A stretch of 64,000 nt of DNA, taken from NCBI RefSeq assembly GCF_029784135.1, contig NC_073746.1:302261455-302325454 (forward strand), in the 5' to 3' direction. The translations under genes were made by a program, and so were the position numbers. The notes below the pieces were generated by a model, which saw nothing but the letters and a program-made list of their open reading frames with translations, was not told where the DNA came from and did no database searches. Shown here piece after piece: positions 32,209 through 45,086 of the stretch. This DNA comes from Toxorhynchites rutilus septentrionalis. Its lineage: Eukaryota > Arthropoda > Insecta > Diptera > Culicidae. Every line of letters begins with the position of its first letter. Positions within the stretch are counted from its first letter, which is position 1.

Positions 32209-32870
32209 ATAATGATGACGGTCCCACTTTATTTTCCTACAACGATTTGAGCTGGACGAATTTTCTTTGATAACTATATATATTTGGATTTCTTTTATAA
32301 TACAAACAAAACCAGTATATTAGTTAAGAGCATAGACATAGATTGTCACTCGAAAGAGCAAGTAAAGGCATTATATGAACGCTAGATATTCCAAGGCATG
32401 TCAAGAGAATGTCCAATCCGGGAAGACCCTTGACCGATCAGGAATCGAACCTAATACCTATATCCATACCAGCTTTGAATTTACAAAGGAAATCCCGCTT
32501 TACTGGATACCCGACAACGATCTGTTAATCGTTTTCGAGACCAGACAGCTGAGCAAACCTAAGCCTAATTCCAGCCGATACTTCAGGCCCTTCATTCAAA
32601 TTGGGGTATAATCGCTTCAATCTGAATCTGCAATGAGATCTGCCACAACACAGAAAGATCTTGTCAATCATCTGTAAAAAAGATAAATTTACAAGAATTC
32701 CGGTTGAGCTATCCCTAGTTTGTTCGCAATTTCCACCTTCAATCCCTTAGAATATGATTTTTTTTGAAAACAGAACCATTTTTTTAGCCAATGCTCAATT
32801 TTAAGCTTCTCTATGCCGTTTCACGTGCACGATGCTCAAACTGTTGTAGACTACTCGAAATGTATAAAAA
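32209..32870 (-). repeat. tRNA-box repeat, copy 4
   Basis: ATGATGACGGTCCCAC start, one unit with GGAATCGAACCTAA near 32440, then the same right part (TGCAATGAGATCTGCCACAA). It ends in an A-run where element E2 is inserted. Confidence 0.6.
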
Positions 32871-32887
32871 AAAAAAAAAAATTAAAA

Positions 32888-33785
32888 ACAGGAAGTGGGT
32901 TATATCTATGGTATAACCGCAAGGGTGACGTAGGACTATCGTTGATTTAGAGATCATTTGTTTGAAGTTGAATCTGAATTCATTCTGAATGAATGAATAT
33001 TTGGAGAACTTCGAAAACAAGAGCGTTACGTTGGAGGCACAAGGTTTTATGGATCCAATATTGGATACGGAAATATCCTACTGATGGGGAAGGATAATCT
33101 TCAGAAGCTATCCTGTTAATTGCGATTGATTGAAAAATCACAAAACCAAATGTATTTGGTCACAGTGTTACATGGATAGAAAACATTAAAATAAACTCTT
33201 TCACATGAATGTAATTTTAAATTCCCAGAGGAACTGGCGGATTATTTTCCGGATCTTTCTCGATGCTGAATGGCATCCAAACGGAAAGAATTCCGCGCGT
33301 GTATGTGTGTGTGTGTGTAGCGGCTGCTTCGAGATCTTCCCGAGGAACCGTTTGTGGCATCACTCTCCTCCTGATGGATTCCCTTCTGGCCTAAGGTGCA
33401 CAAACAGGCTCTTGGTGACACCGTTCATTCGCGCTTTCATGATAAACGAAGAGCTTCACCACAACAGCGACAACATGCTCCAATCGCTGTTCAATTAGAA
33501 CTGAGTGGATTTCCGAGCGACGCTCGCTTATATACCGATTGGTGATTTCAATAGCCTGTTTTGAAAGCAAATTTAAGACTATTGAAACAAGTTTTTGGAT
33601 CAGAAAGTAACAAGTATAGAACGCGTAGACATTTTATCTTTCGAATGAAGTGTTTATCATACCATTTCGTTCAGTTGTTTAGGAGCTATTAACGCTCAAA
33701 ATCTCGGTCTCCGGCGTAACGCTTTCGTTTTCGAAACTTTGATTTTACACCCCGGTATAGAAATGAAAGACGTAGTCCTACGTCA
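32888..33785 (-). mobile_element. HINE-like element, family E copy 2
   Basis: Complete: ACAGGAAGTGGGTTATATC to GACGTAGTCCTACGTCA, 898 bp, inserted in an A-run. It lacks the 190-bp duplication of E1 and E3, so it represents the simpler form. A LINE abuts its right end. Confidence 0.88.
33527..33534 (-). promoter_or_regulatory. Core promoter in E2 (TATA + Inr)
   Basis: TATATAAG on the minus strand, initiator TCAGTT with +1 at 33502, 32 nt downstream. Confidence 0.7.
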
Positions 33786-33911
33786 AAACGAGTACAAACA
33801 AATAAAATACCACCATCATCATAGTCTAATGATAAAAAAGACAAAAGCACAAAAAAAATTAATCCGTTATAGCTTCGTCATCTTACATACTAACATTGAT
33901 TACACCCCAGG

Positions 33912-36609
33912 TCAAAAATTTAAATCATGCTTCAAAAACTCTTTACAAATACTACGAAACATTCGAAGGCTTGTTGCTGTCTTTGCCTCATGGGGTAAGG
34001 TATTATACAGTCGATATCCCTTATAAAAAATTGAATTTTGGGTACACGACATTCGGAAGTTCATGGTTCTGAGGTCGCTTGCTTGTCTTGTATTATATCG
34101 ATGCATGTCTCTTCCATACATTATAGTGTTTCGTAGGTAATTCGGCGTCATATTATTAGTCATTTTGTGTATAAACGTGAGCGTGCAATATTTAATACGC
34201 TGACTGACTGACATCCATTGTAGGCATTCTAGCATGAATCTCCGCGGAGTTCGTCGATCACATCTCAATATCAGGCGCATAGCCTTGTTTTGCAACATTT
34301 GCATTCTTTGCATCTGTCTCTTATTTGCAATAAATAGTACAGATGCACAATAATCAAAATGTGGAGCGATCAGCGCTTTGTAGATCGTTATTTTGCTTTC
34401 AAAAGTCAAGAAACGATTTATTCTACAAAGCACTCCATATTTTTGAGCTGCCTTCTTTATAGTATAATTAACGTTCTCTTCAAAAAGCAGCGTTTCGTCT
34501 AGAATAACGCCAAGATATTTGATTGATGATACTCTTTCTACGGGTTGCCCATCTATACTTATACTTAGATTGCCACTATCAAGACTGCGTGTCGATACTA
34601 CCATGTATTTCGTTTTACTTATATTTAATTTCAATTTTTTCCATTTTAACCAGTTATCTAAGTTTTGTAGTTCAAGATTCATTTTTCTGTAACAGTCTTG
34701 CAATGTATCTGCCACAACAATCGCTGTGTCGTCAGCGAACAAATTCACGTCGCTGTCATTCAACACCTGATCCCGCCGATGATTTACTGTCCCTATAAAT
34801 AGTGATTTGTGTTCGCCCGCTCAAGTAGCTTTCAAACCACGTCAATACAGGTCCAGTTACATCATAACTGGAAAGTAAGTTTATCAATTTACACCGGTCT
34901 ACTGTCTCGAAGGCCCTTTTCAAATCAATAAATACCGTCAAAATAACTTTCTTCTCCTCTATAGCCCGTTTTCCATTTTAGAAGCAACAAATTAAGAGCC
35001 GTTTCACAAGAGTGGTTTTTCCTAAATCCAGACTTATATGTTCCAGAAGTTGATCTTTGACAACGAATTCTAGGATTTTTTCGTACATTGGTAATATATT
35101 AACTGGTCTACGGTCTTCTGGTTTGGTCGATTTCGGATTTTTTGGAATCGGTATGACAACGGATTTCTTCCAACTATGTGGGCATTCACCTCGAATCATC
35201 GACTCATTTACTATATATAGTAGATTCTCTTTGATTAAATCAAATGCATCTACTAATACCGTTTTATTGATATCGTCAACACCCGCACAGTTTCTTAAAT
35301 CCATCACAATCTTCCTCAGTATTTCCATACTGATGGTTCTAAAGCATCTCCATTGTGAAGACAAACTAGGAAAAGCAAGATTTAGTCGATTTGTAGGAGG
35401 CACAATACCATTGTGGATTTCCTCCACACTTGACGTGAAAAATTTGTTCAATTTTTCAGCTGTTATGAAATTACATGCTGTATTACCGTCAAATTCAATG
35501 TCGATATCTTTACTTCCGCATGGATTACACAAATCTTTTATTTTTTTCCACAGCTTCTTTGGATCATGTTGAACTGCCATTATTTCACTTTGAATTAATT
35601 TATTTTTGGAATTCTTTAGTTCACGTATATAAATATTTCTCCATACTTTGTACATGTCCCAGTATTTAATACTGTTTGTACGTTTAGCTATTATTAGGTA
35701 ATGATCCCGTTTTCTTCTGATGGAAGCTAGCGTAGTGGTATACCAGGCTTTGTCTCCGCTCTGTCTTCGTGCTGGAATGCCCGATCCTCTAGGGGTCAAT
35801 ATCTTTTTCATGGAAGAGCAAAGTGCTTCCTCAAGATTTTTTGCAACATCATGAAGAGAGGAGTGTTCTCCAATCGGCATTATTTTGTTCTGTAAAACAG
35901 ATTCCAATTTGCGTTTCGAATAATTGTTCCAGCACTTATATAACTTGTCCTTTATTTCGATAAACTCAACATCAGAGAAGTTATAGATCATACCAATTGT
36001 TTCATGATCCGAGATTTTGCAGTCATGAAGAATCTCGATAACACCATCGTCAAAATTAGTAAAAACTAAATCAATAGTCGTCGAAGTTGTCCTTGTTATT
36101 CTGGTGTGATCATTAATTCTCTGTTTGAATCCAGCGGCTTGTGTGATTGCTTTCAATTCATGAGATTTCTTACGTTCGGCCCAATCAATATTAAAATCAC
36201 CATTAATGATTATTCTCTTTTGTTCATGAATTTGAATGTGTTGCAGCCACAAATCTTCCAGAAATTCTAAAATGTCCCTATCGCTACTACTAGGCGAATG
36301 GTATATGCCAGCGTATATCCCAGCCATTTTGCATCCTCTGACTTCTACAGCTAGAAACCAATCGCCCCGTATGTATCATTATAGATTTCTTTAAATTTCA
36401 TAAGGTTCGAAATGTACATAGATACACCTCCAGTATGTACAGATCTCGACAAGCAATTTACCATTGCATGCCCAGCTACATTGAATCCATTTAGATCGGT
36501 TGAAACCGTCAAGTGTGTTTCAACCAATATTAGTATTTTCGGTTTTTTGTTGGATACCAAGATTTCAATTTCGTCGAAATGTGTGCGTAATCCTGCCACA
36601 TTCAGGTAA
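33912..36609 (-). pseudogene. LINE ORF2 (endonuclease + RT), broken
   Basis: From the N-terminus: NVAGLRTHFDEIE and ILVETHL (start of an APE-type endonuclease), a frame break near 36340-36350, GDFNIDW and SDHETIGM (endonuclease catalytic motifs), RT start with WKKSVVIPIPKNPKS, a frameshift near 35030, FIDLKRAFETVD (first RT Asp), then LFADDTAIV and a CR1/L2-like C-terminus (KGYRLYNTLPHEAK). Between SGRTQ.. and NDSDVNLFADD the conserved VPQG block is missing, so part of the RT palm is deleted. Non-functional. Confidence 0.9.
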
Positions 36610-36639
36610 AGTATATCATATGCTCCTTTCTTGGATGGC

Positions 36640-36900
36640 TAGATGGAGAAATCCACCTGCCCCTTTTTCCTTTTGTAGTTGCGAAGGAACATAGGGCAGT
36701 TAGTACTCCAAGTAAAATGCTTTGTATCTATGTCTAATCTTCGCTCATTTTTAATTTTGGTGCAATTGGAACATTGAATTTCTTCGGATTTACAATCTTT
36801 GAATTGATGATTTTTACCGCATTTTGGGCATACACTAAGCTCTGATTTGCAATCTACAATTTTATGGCCATATTCGCAACACTTGAAACATCTAGCTTAT
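36640..36900 (-). pseudogene. LINE ORF1 C-terminal zinc knuckles
   Basis: The minus strand reads CFKCCEYGHKIVDC (CX2CX4HX4C), then CPKCGKNHQFKDC and CSNCTK, a gag-like array of RNA-binding knuckles, ending FSI-stop immediately before ORF2 (NVAGLRT). The N-terminus is lost at the truncation point. Confidence 0.85.
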
Positions 36901-39302
36901 AATACCGCGGTAGCTTTGGCGGTAGCTAACGATGGTTCATTTCGCTCACCTCAAGATTTGTTGTTGACATTTTTCATCATTCTTCACGATTTGCTTCAAG
37001 AATAGCGTGTTTGGGTTGTGTTTACAGAACGAGTCGCAGATGGAAATGCTTATTATTATTTTTTATCTGTCAAATTGTGCGGATTTTAGATATTTGTGAT
37101 GAATTTGCTAATTCACGTGTCGTGTACTCATAATTATTTTTAATCAGCTCAGTGTTGATATTTCCTGTACAATTTTTTTTTATATGTTTTCGTCAAACAA
37201 TTTTCCACACAATATTTGTGAGTCAACTGAGCGAATATTACCTAATGACATTTTCGAAGGGTCAAAATGACAAATCGCTGAAAAAAGTACGTTGAGTACG
37301 TAGACCTACTCTGTGTGTGGCAAAGAAAAATATGTACTAAGCAAAATCATTACCAAATGTCTATTGACAATAATATTGAACTGAAATGGTGAATATACAA
37401 CGTACGCTTTTATGGGACAAACTCATCGCAACCTCTGATAATATGGAAATTATTACCCAACACATAATACAGCATATCGGAAATGGAAGTGACATACTAT
37501 ATTCAATCTATATGAGCTTCCTTCCGCTTCTCGAAGTGAAACATCTCGCAGGAGAAAGATGACCCTTCTGGAAGTGGTATTACCGCCCGCAAACGTCTTT
37601 TTTCACTTGTCCACTTTTTGGTAGTCCAGAATAACAGCCACTCATAACACGCCCCGAAAAATAAGGAGGTGAAATCCACTTCCAGAATCCAAGACGCAAT
37701 GGTAAAAAAAAGAACACCAATTTTTCCCGTCTTTGTTGCTCTCCCTATGATCGCTCCCGAATGTCCAGCTGCCCTTCGGGAGGGAAAGAAATTTGTGAGG
37801 AACAAACACAAAATCACATCCACCAACTAATCAACCTGAATGACAGACATCATTAGATTTTTATTTTTATTTTTGATTCCTTTTAGGATGATAAGAATAA
37901 CAAACTTATGAACTTATGAAACTATTTTTAAAATTCGTCTGATTTCAATAGCGAATGCATCCCCCCAACCGTCAATCGTGATCCATCCATGTAAGCGTTC
38001 GAGCAAGTGAAACAACCAATCGGAAACTATCGCATCGAGATGTGGTCTCACTCTTCCGCACTCACACCGCTGCTGCAAACTATTTTCAACAATAACCAAA
38101 ACTTATTTTCTTCAGTTGCATAAGTCGAGTGGATCAGGGTGACATGCAAGCCGGCGAATAATACCCGAGCTGCATTTTACACAAAGTGCGCGCGAAAAGT
38201 GCATCGTCACAAACACTGCGCGCAATTGCATTCGGCTTCTTCGTGTTTTATCACTCTCTTTCCATTCCACCCACCGCCGGCGCCCTTTTTCTTTGCGCGA
38301 GTTGGTATGGGTAAGGGTGCAGTCGATGCGTTGATCCGAGCAAAACAAGAATCGGACGGAGAAGTGCAGTGCCTGGGATGCGTTCGCTTGGGCGTGTGAA
38401 CATCGGATTCGTTCAATCACTAATGTTTGAATTCGCACGGCATTGATTGTAAATATTAACAACTTCGACATACTTTTAACCTCTAACGTAAAGAAAGTTG
38501 AACATGATCAAAACATCGGAATTGAACTCATTAATCTAGTGCTGCGTGGTTCTGTACGGGAAATGTGTATAATACGCGCCTACCGGGCAAAATGGCCACT
38601 TGAATTACTTGGAAACCGTCAAAAACATAAACGCAAAAATGGCGGGCCATCTGGATAGTTCATTACAGTTTAACACCTTGCGGACCGCTCACGAGATTTC
38701 TCGTTTTCGCGTTCCTTCTTCACGGACTTGTGTGAAACTAGCGGATAAAAGTTTTTGTTGCGTGCAAGTTTCTGTTCAACGTCTTGCTGGATTTAATCTG
38801 AGACGAGACATGACAATAGGGGGCCGATTCCGGACCACCTCTTCTGTCAAACTCGGACCACTTGCAACTCGGCTTCTTATTGGTTGATGAGGAAAACAAA
38901 TGACAAAGATAAATATACAAAAATGGGATTTCCAACATTTTCACAGTGTTGCCAAATATATTAAAAATTGAATAATAGTTGCATTCACATTTCATTTTAG
39001 CGAAAATTTCTATTATGGATTCTTTGTATATTTTCGTTTCTGTTACGTTCGGTGCTCAGTTCCTGACGAGAGGGAAACATTGCATCGGAATTTCCACCCT
39101 ACATCTTTTTGTGATTCTCTTGCCATCTAGCATAGCATAATAGCGGCGGCCTAGCAGAGAAGAACATTCAATTAGTTTCAAACAGTAAAGCAGTTAGCAA
39201 TAAAATTAGGATCAAATAACAAATAACAACCAAGGCAGCAGGAAAAATTTTAAAAATATGTTGGAACCCGAACAAAGCATACATACCTACAAAAAAAAAG
39301 TC
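36901..39302. other. Unassigned intergenic DNA
   Basis: No gene recognised. An open frame at 37503-37826 (-, 107 codons) has a hydrophobic centre but no family I recognise. TTAACACCTTGCGGACCG (38670) looks like one end of a TTAACAC-type MITE. 38100-38400 is GC-richer than its surroundings, without a motif. Confidence 0.4.
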
Positions 39303-39397
39303 ACAGGAGGGTTGTGTCCGAGACACGACCGCATAGTTGACGTAGGATTCCGTTAGGCTATCTGTTGATTTTGGATATAATGATTTTTTTTTTTTTA

Positions 39398-39745
39398 TCC
39401 AAAATATATATTTTTATCAAGGCTCATATGGCGTTAGCCTCACGGGGCCGGGAGTTCAATACTTTGACAATTTTTCTTATTATCTATGTTAGTAATATGT
39501 AACCGATTACTCGCGGTTGGCTCGAGGTTAGTATTACAAGTGTTTTCGTTATTCGGATGTTGCTGTCTCCAATGCTCTGTACGTGTGCCCGACACGGGAT
39601 ACTTCCTATTGGGATGCAGCTGACCATTAATCAGCAACGCCCCCCTAGTCTGTACCTCATATCTAGCGTGGTGCGTCTTTCTCGACTCGAGGAATCCAGG
39701 ATAGAATGGTCACTAACCGGCATAATATAATGATAATGATAATGA
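39398..39745. repeat. Interspersed repeat ending in (AATGAT)n
   Basis: ATATATATTTTTATCAAGGC, GGCGTTAGCCTCACGGGG .. CGACTCGAGGAATCCAGG .. then ATAATGATAATGATAATGAT. It lies between the D2 end and its stem-loop. Looks like a retroelement tail. Class not assigned. Confidence 0.45.
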
Positions 39746-39751
39746 TTTGGT

Positions 39752-39767
39752 GGCCCTGAAAAGGGCC
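39752..39767 (-). promoter_or_regulatory. Canonical histone 3' stem-loop in D2
   Basis: On the minus strand: CAAAAC-GGCCCTTTTCAGGGCC-ACCAAA. Stem, loop and both flanks fit the consensus bound by SLBP in replication-dependent histone mRNAs. Confidence 0.9.
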
Positions 39768-39911
39768 GTTTTGTTTGGTTATTCACTCTACCAGTGTTTA
39801 CCGAGTGATGATGACAGAAGGATGGTAAACAGCCGTTGGATGGTGCGTGTCAGATAAAAGATACCGAAGTGAAACGAGATATGATGAAAACCGCCCTCTG
39901 TGATTCTAAAC

Positions 39912-41571
39912 CAGCGGTAATCAACCTTTTTTTCAGATGGGCCACAAACACGTGGTAGTCATGGTGTCGCGGGCCGCTTGTGTCTAAGACGCGACCGCAT
40001 TGTTAACGTAGGAATTATGAATGCCGAAAAACAAACATTATAGTAATTCAAGAATGAAACTTTTTAGCACAAATATTTGGTAGCACTGAGGGCCGTTGAA
40101 TGAATGCTCTCAGTGAGGGAGAGGTTTTATTGTTTGCGAATGTTTCGCAAACTTCCAATTTCCACAGAAGAACACAGCACTCACTGCTGAAAATAGCTTT
40201 TTCACACCCGGCTTCAAATGCGTTGCACTTTGATGACATTTTAAACCCTGAAACAATGCTCGAATTCACGAAAAATTAATTGATTGATCGGAATGTCACC
40301 ATTAAATCATTCACGATTTATTAGTCATCTTGCTAGTGACCATTTGGCAGCGACAGCGGCAGCATTCCAAATGTTCTTTGTCAAGGCCGAATGTTTTATT
40401 TAGTCTTCCAAATTAGCCTTTTTTAAGGCTAGAGGCGTATTAACTGAGGAAGTCTGAGAATCTGAGAGAGTCTCTATAATTCAAAACATCATCATCATTA
40501 CACCAATAAATCCGAACACGCTTCCAAATTTACAGAATCTCTCTTCCACCATAAATTCAACAATTTGTACGTGTGATTCAATTATACGCAACAATCTCCA
40601 CATATCTGTGTGAAAACTCGCACCATGTTGGTTTTCATACTGTTATGTGAAGATTGGTTATATTTTAAATATTTTTTATGCTTAACTTGTGCAAGCTCTG
40701 CACGTTCGTTCAACATGGTAGCAATACAGAAACTGGAACCAGCCAGGGTAAGCACGATATTTATACTACTTTCACGGCCATCCGACGAGATGCATCATCT
40801 ACTGAGTTCTTATGACTTCACCAAAACTTATAGATTTTTGTGATTTCATTGTTGGCTTTTAAAGCTGTGAAAAATTAGGTCAATAATTAACAAACATCAC
40901 TTATACACTTTTTATCTTTTGAAAGTAATTGTAATACCACTTCTCTCAACCGGCAAAGAGATGTTAACGCTCGAATCCTTGCTCCCCTAATGTTACATAT
41001 CGTTTTCGAAATTTTCAACTTGCACTCCAGTACAGATGCTAGAATGATGTAGTGCAAAAATAAAGAAACACTCTCCACCAGACGGCGTGAAAATCAACAC
41101 AGCGTCTCCACCGAACATACATCACTATGTTGATACCAGTCTTTCATTTGTCCTTTCTATCGAACAAATCAGCTTTGTCTGAAATCAGTATTGAGAAAGA
41201 CTGCGGTATGCAAGTTCGAATTATAGAGGCTTTAAAACTTCAATTTATTCGGCTTTAACTTTGAAAAAAAAGCCTATTTGGAAAACTAAACTAAACTCTG
41301 AATCATGAATGTTGTGAAATCGCGATTAGCTTGTTTATACTCGATAAATTAAAAAACGCTGCATTTTCTATTTCTATTTCATAAAACCGTGTTCTGTTTT
41401 CTGATTTTGCACTATTTCTGAAAGATATAGCCCTACGTAAAAAAATAGGTGATGATTTCATAGGTTTTCGTTATTGTTACACATCAAAAATAGTTCAAAA
41501 TAAAGTAACACCAGATGGGCCAACCGGAAAAGCCTGCCGGGCCACATGTGGCCGCAGGTTGAGTATAGCTG
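39912..41571. mobile_element. hAT-type non-autonomous element
   Basis: CAGCGGTAATCAACCT at the left and the complement at the right (CAGCTATACTCAACCT) are typical hAT termini. The 8-bp flanks TTCTAAAC and TCCTAGAC match at six positions, a decayed 8-bp duplication. The interior has no transposase; it includes an old E-like HINE (39974-41440). Confidence 0.8.
39974..41440 (-). mobile_element. Old E-like HINE inside the hAT element
   Basis: Left GCTTGTGTCTAAGACGCGACC with GTTAACGTAGGA. Right GATATAGCCCTACGTAA. AAAGAGATGTTAACGCTCG .. ATCGTTTTCGAAATTTTC near 40960-41010 aligns loosely with TTAACGCTCAAAATC .. TCGTTTTCGAAACTTTG of the E family. Highly diverged. Confidence 0.5.
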
Positions 41572-42164
41572 TCCTAGACGAAATGTTTCCCGTGATATGT
41601 ATGAATTAAATAAAGAAAAAAAAACTCACCAATGTAATATAAGATAATTACCGATACCGAACACAATTATCAAAATTCTCATCAGTGAAAACATGTTACA
41701 TATTTAGAATGGAAAAGGTAATTTTCTTTTATAATTTTTACTCTATGAGTGTTTATTCAACCCAACGCGAAATTTAATTGGACTAACAACACCTAATACT
41801 ATATGTAGAGCATATGGGAAATCACTTTTTTGATATTTCTTCACTTTTCCAATTATTCACGCCGTATAAATTTTCCTTGGGTGAAAATGAACACAACAAA
41901 ACAGACAACTTAAATCAAACGACCTGTTCACGAGCAGGAACACACCTTGGATTTTATTTATGAAAATTGAAATCAATCGTTTCATTTATCAAGTCATTTT
42001 TAACACAACTGCTACCATATACAATTTTACACTTACACTTGTGCTGAATTTTTCACAATACACGATCGGTCATTGATATGAAATTTCACGAAGAAACTAA
42101 CATTAAAGTTCTAAATTTAAATTTTATTTACTAGAATTAATCGTATCGCTCACCTTACTTGCGA

Positions 42165-42350
42165 TACAAAAATGCCCCCGACTTGCATATATTTGCCATG
42201 CCGTTTTCCCCCAGGCAGCTTGGTATTGATGTCTCTGTTAGGGAATACATTTCGGTAGGAACAAAAGCTCCCCCTACTTTCATGTATTTGCATTGCCGAT
42301 TTCCCCTAGGCAGCTTGGTTTTGATGTCTCTGTTAGGGACCCGCCGCATG
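42165..42350. repeat. 95-bp minisatellite, two units
   Basis: Unit with GCCGATTTCCCC, AGGCAGCTTGG, TGTCTCTGTTAGGG and AACAAAAGCTCCCCCTAC. Unit starts at 42200 and 42295 are 95 bp apart. The same unit is at 45600-46095 and 52400-52565. Confidence 0.85.
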
Positions 42351-42626
42351 TGTCGGTAATTTCGACCAATCACAAATGGGTATTTCCGTTAGGATAGGGG
42401 TTGAGATTTTTCAATTGTTCGATAGTTAGTTTCGTGACATATATTATATTCTTCAATATAAAAAATTGTTATGAAGTGCCGAAATCGATTGACGCTAAAA
42501 TTTCATCAATCCATCATTAAATGACTGAGCAATAAGCATTTAAAATTGGACAATTTTCACGATGTACTCGATTTTCGATTTTCAATTTGTACCCCAATGT
42601 GTTCCCGAAAGACGTAATCCTACGTC

Positions 42627-45086
42627 AAAACTTGAATAAACGCTATGTTATATTTTGGGAATGTATTATTTCATCAATATTTCAGTACTGTTAGTATTTG
42701 AACGATATCATAGTTGAATTATAAAGCCTTATTCCTGTATACACAAAATGAAATGAAGTGTATCCGCGATGACAACGATACGGTGCCGACATCTGGATAC
42801 GAAATTAGTTTTTAACAAGCCTTACTACTCAGTCCGAAGGCACTTTTAAATTGCTAAAATCTGAATGAAAATTTTTACTTGGCGTTATTTATTTACTTGA
42901 AGCACGTCTTTCTTCCCCTAACTTGACCTATTTTCTATACACTTTCCGATATTCTCACTAAAACTTATCATTATAATATAAAATTATCTTCAAATACAAT
43001 TTTTGTACGAGATTATTTTACCAAATGAAGAAAGCAAAGTTTTCCATTCACATTCACATTCACACAAATTTGATACGGAAAATTTAATTTTTATTCATAA
43101 TTTCTATTTGAAAAGGGTTCATTCTACCTGAAAACCCATAATTTTCTTTAACTCGTGAAACGAAATTTAATGGCGCGTCGTTCATTTCGATTTCATCGTG
43201 AAGTGTAAACGGTAATGCCCATAATCTCTTGATAAATAAAATGAACTATGAATTTAATTCATGTATTTCAACATATACTCCTACTATCAAATCTACGTTT
43301 TCTAGTTTTCTTTATCTCTTCACATTTAATTTTTTTGCATACCAAAATAACAGGAAAGTACTTATTGTTTGAAATATGTGACATTCAGTTGAAGAATTAA
43401 CACAAAAAAATGGTGCAGCTCAGAAAATACATGATACGAAGAACACATGTTTTTCATGGGAAAAAAATCTTTTATAACATTTGGCAACCTTTACATCTCG
43501 CTTTCCTGTTATTTAGCACTTGGTCGACGAAAATGCAGAAAGAAGAGTAAGAAGCCAGTTGTCACGTCTTGTCGTAGGATTTAATGAATAACGAATTATT
43601 TCAATTGAAATAAGTTGATTGTTTATCAAGTAACAACCTTCAAAGTCATGCTCATTAGATAGAGAATAGAATCATTCATCTTTTTTGTGGATCGTGACAG
43701 AGAAAAGTTATTGACTGAAACGTGAGCATGGGTCAATATAGGAAAATTTACAGAATTTTGAAAATGAAGAAAAGTTGTTCGAATAGAGTTATCGAAGTTA
43801 TTCGTGTGTGTTTCATGAATATAACTTTCTTAGGGAATCACCCAGCGTAGCTGTTTTAATAGAAATACATCTTACCTCGTGCTCGTAGATGATGGAGGTC
43901 AAGTCGAGTGACAACGGTTGCTGGGCAATGGTTTATGCGGTGTAGGACTTTTACACCGCCGTTATATAGACACAGCTAAGCGTACGCCTGCGGTGATTAT
44001 ATGTTTAAGAGAACACATGTTCAAATCGGTCATACTCTTATTGGGCATCACACAATTCGATAGAGAAATATTTAACCTATCTTCCAGCCACAATTTTATT
44101 AATCGAAAAAGGGTATGAGAAAATTTATAAGCCAAGTTATATGGAAGAAATTGATTATGTTAAAGAAAATTGAAAAAAGTTATTTGAAAGGACCCAAAAC
44201 ACATTCTCGAGATAGTACTTATTCGATATAGAATATTTTTATCTATCTTTAGCAAAATTTCCATTGGTCGGAAAAGGGTCTAAGAAAAGTTATAGCCCAA
44301 AACCTATACAACTTGTATGAGGGAAATTAATTAATTTAAAGAAAATTTAAAAAAGTTATTCCAAAGGACCCAAAACACATTCTTGAGATAATACTCATTG
44401 GATAGAGAATACTTTTATCCATCTTTAGCCAAATTTTCGTTGGCCGGAAAAGAGTCTGAGACAAGGTATGGGCCAAAATGTGAGTAGTAGGAGGGAAATT
44501 AATAAATTTATCGAAAATGGAAATAGAATTTTTTTGACACTCGAAAAAAAAAATTAAGGAACAGAGTGCTGAGTCAAAATTTTTGGGCGATTTCTGAAAT
44601 GCTTTAAAATCGTGAAATATCAACGCATGAAGAAGGGATATAAATCTCTTTAAAGCATAATTTACATGGATTTACACTTAATATTTTAAAGAGAAATTTG
44701 TATTTTGATGTTTGTAGATGTAGTGGATAAAAATATCAGGAAGAAATGAAAAATCGATTTCTTTCTGTTTTTTCAAAGATAGCAAGCCTATTAACGTTAT
44801 CAACTATCTTTCATTTAATTTCTATAACGTTGTTGTAGACCATTCAGTACTGAAATACTATTGCATGAACGAAAAATTTCGAATTCGTATTTGATAATAA
44901 ATAGTTCAATAAATAATCATCGAAAGACAGTTTTGAAAACTCTAATAAATTCTATATACCCAGGATTTTTTTACGCAAGGGATAGAATTTTGTTATAATT
45001 TGTCGCGGTACACCATAGTAGATGTACTTTGAGTATTTTCTCAAATTTTCATTTCCAAGCCGATTGAGAATGGGAAAAAAAAGAAA
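42627..45086. other. Unassigned AT-rich DNA with repeat arms
   Basis: About 43560-43715 is inverted relative to 49500-49632. About 44180-44520 contains two units of roughly 190 bp (AGGACCCAAAACACATTCT) that recur inverted at 47180-47530. No gene seen. Confidence 0.5.

Larger units (their letters stand above)
33786..36900 (-). mobile_element. LINE of the Jockey/CR1/L2 group, degraded
   Basis: The 3' UTR lies at 33786-33911. ORF2 fragments follow at 33912-36609 and an ORF1 zinc-knuckle end at 36640-36900, all on the minus strand. It is 5'-truncated at about 36900. The extreme 3' region (ACCACCATCATCATAGTCT on +) resembles the end of the tRNA-box repeats at 10020 and 32115, suggesting those repeats share a LINE-type tail. 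Confidence 0.85.
39303..42626 (-). mobile_element. Histone-type HINE-like element, family D copy 2
   Basis: Left (its 3' end) ACAGGAGGGTTGTGTCCGAG with GACACGACC forming a hairpin, then GTTGACGTAGGATTCCG. Right GACGTAATCCTACGTCA at 42610-42626. It carries a perfect histone stem-loop on the minus strand, a SINE-like insertion, a 1.66-kb hAT-type element, and two 95-bp repeats near its palindromic end. H4 coding sequence is not recognisable in this copy. Confidence 0.78.

Noticed and set aside
37503..37826. 107-codon frame with a hydrophobic centre (minus strand)
   Set aside because: No motif, no splice or neighbour support; not enough to call a gene.
43918..44118. Possible further histone-derived cargo
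   Set aside because: No histone peptide in any frame on reading the translations.
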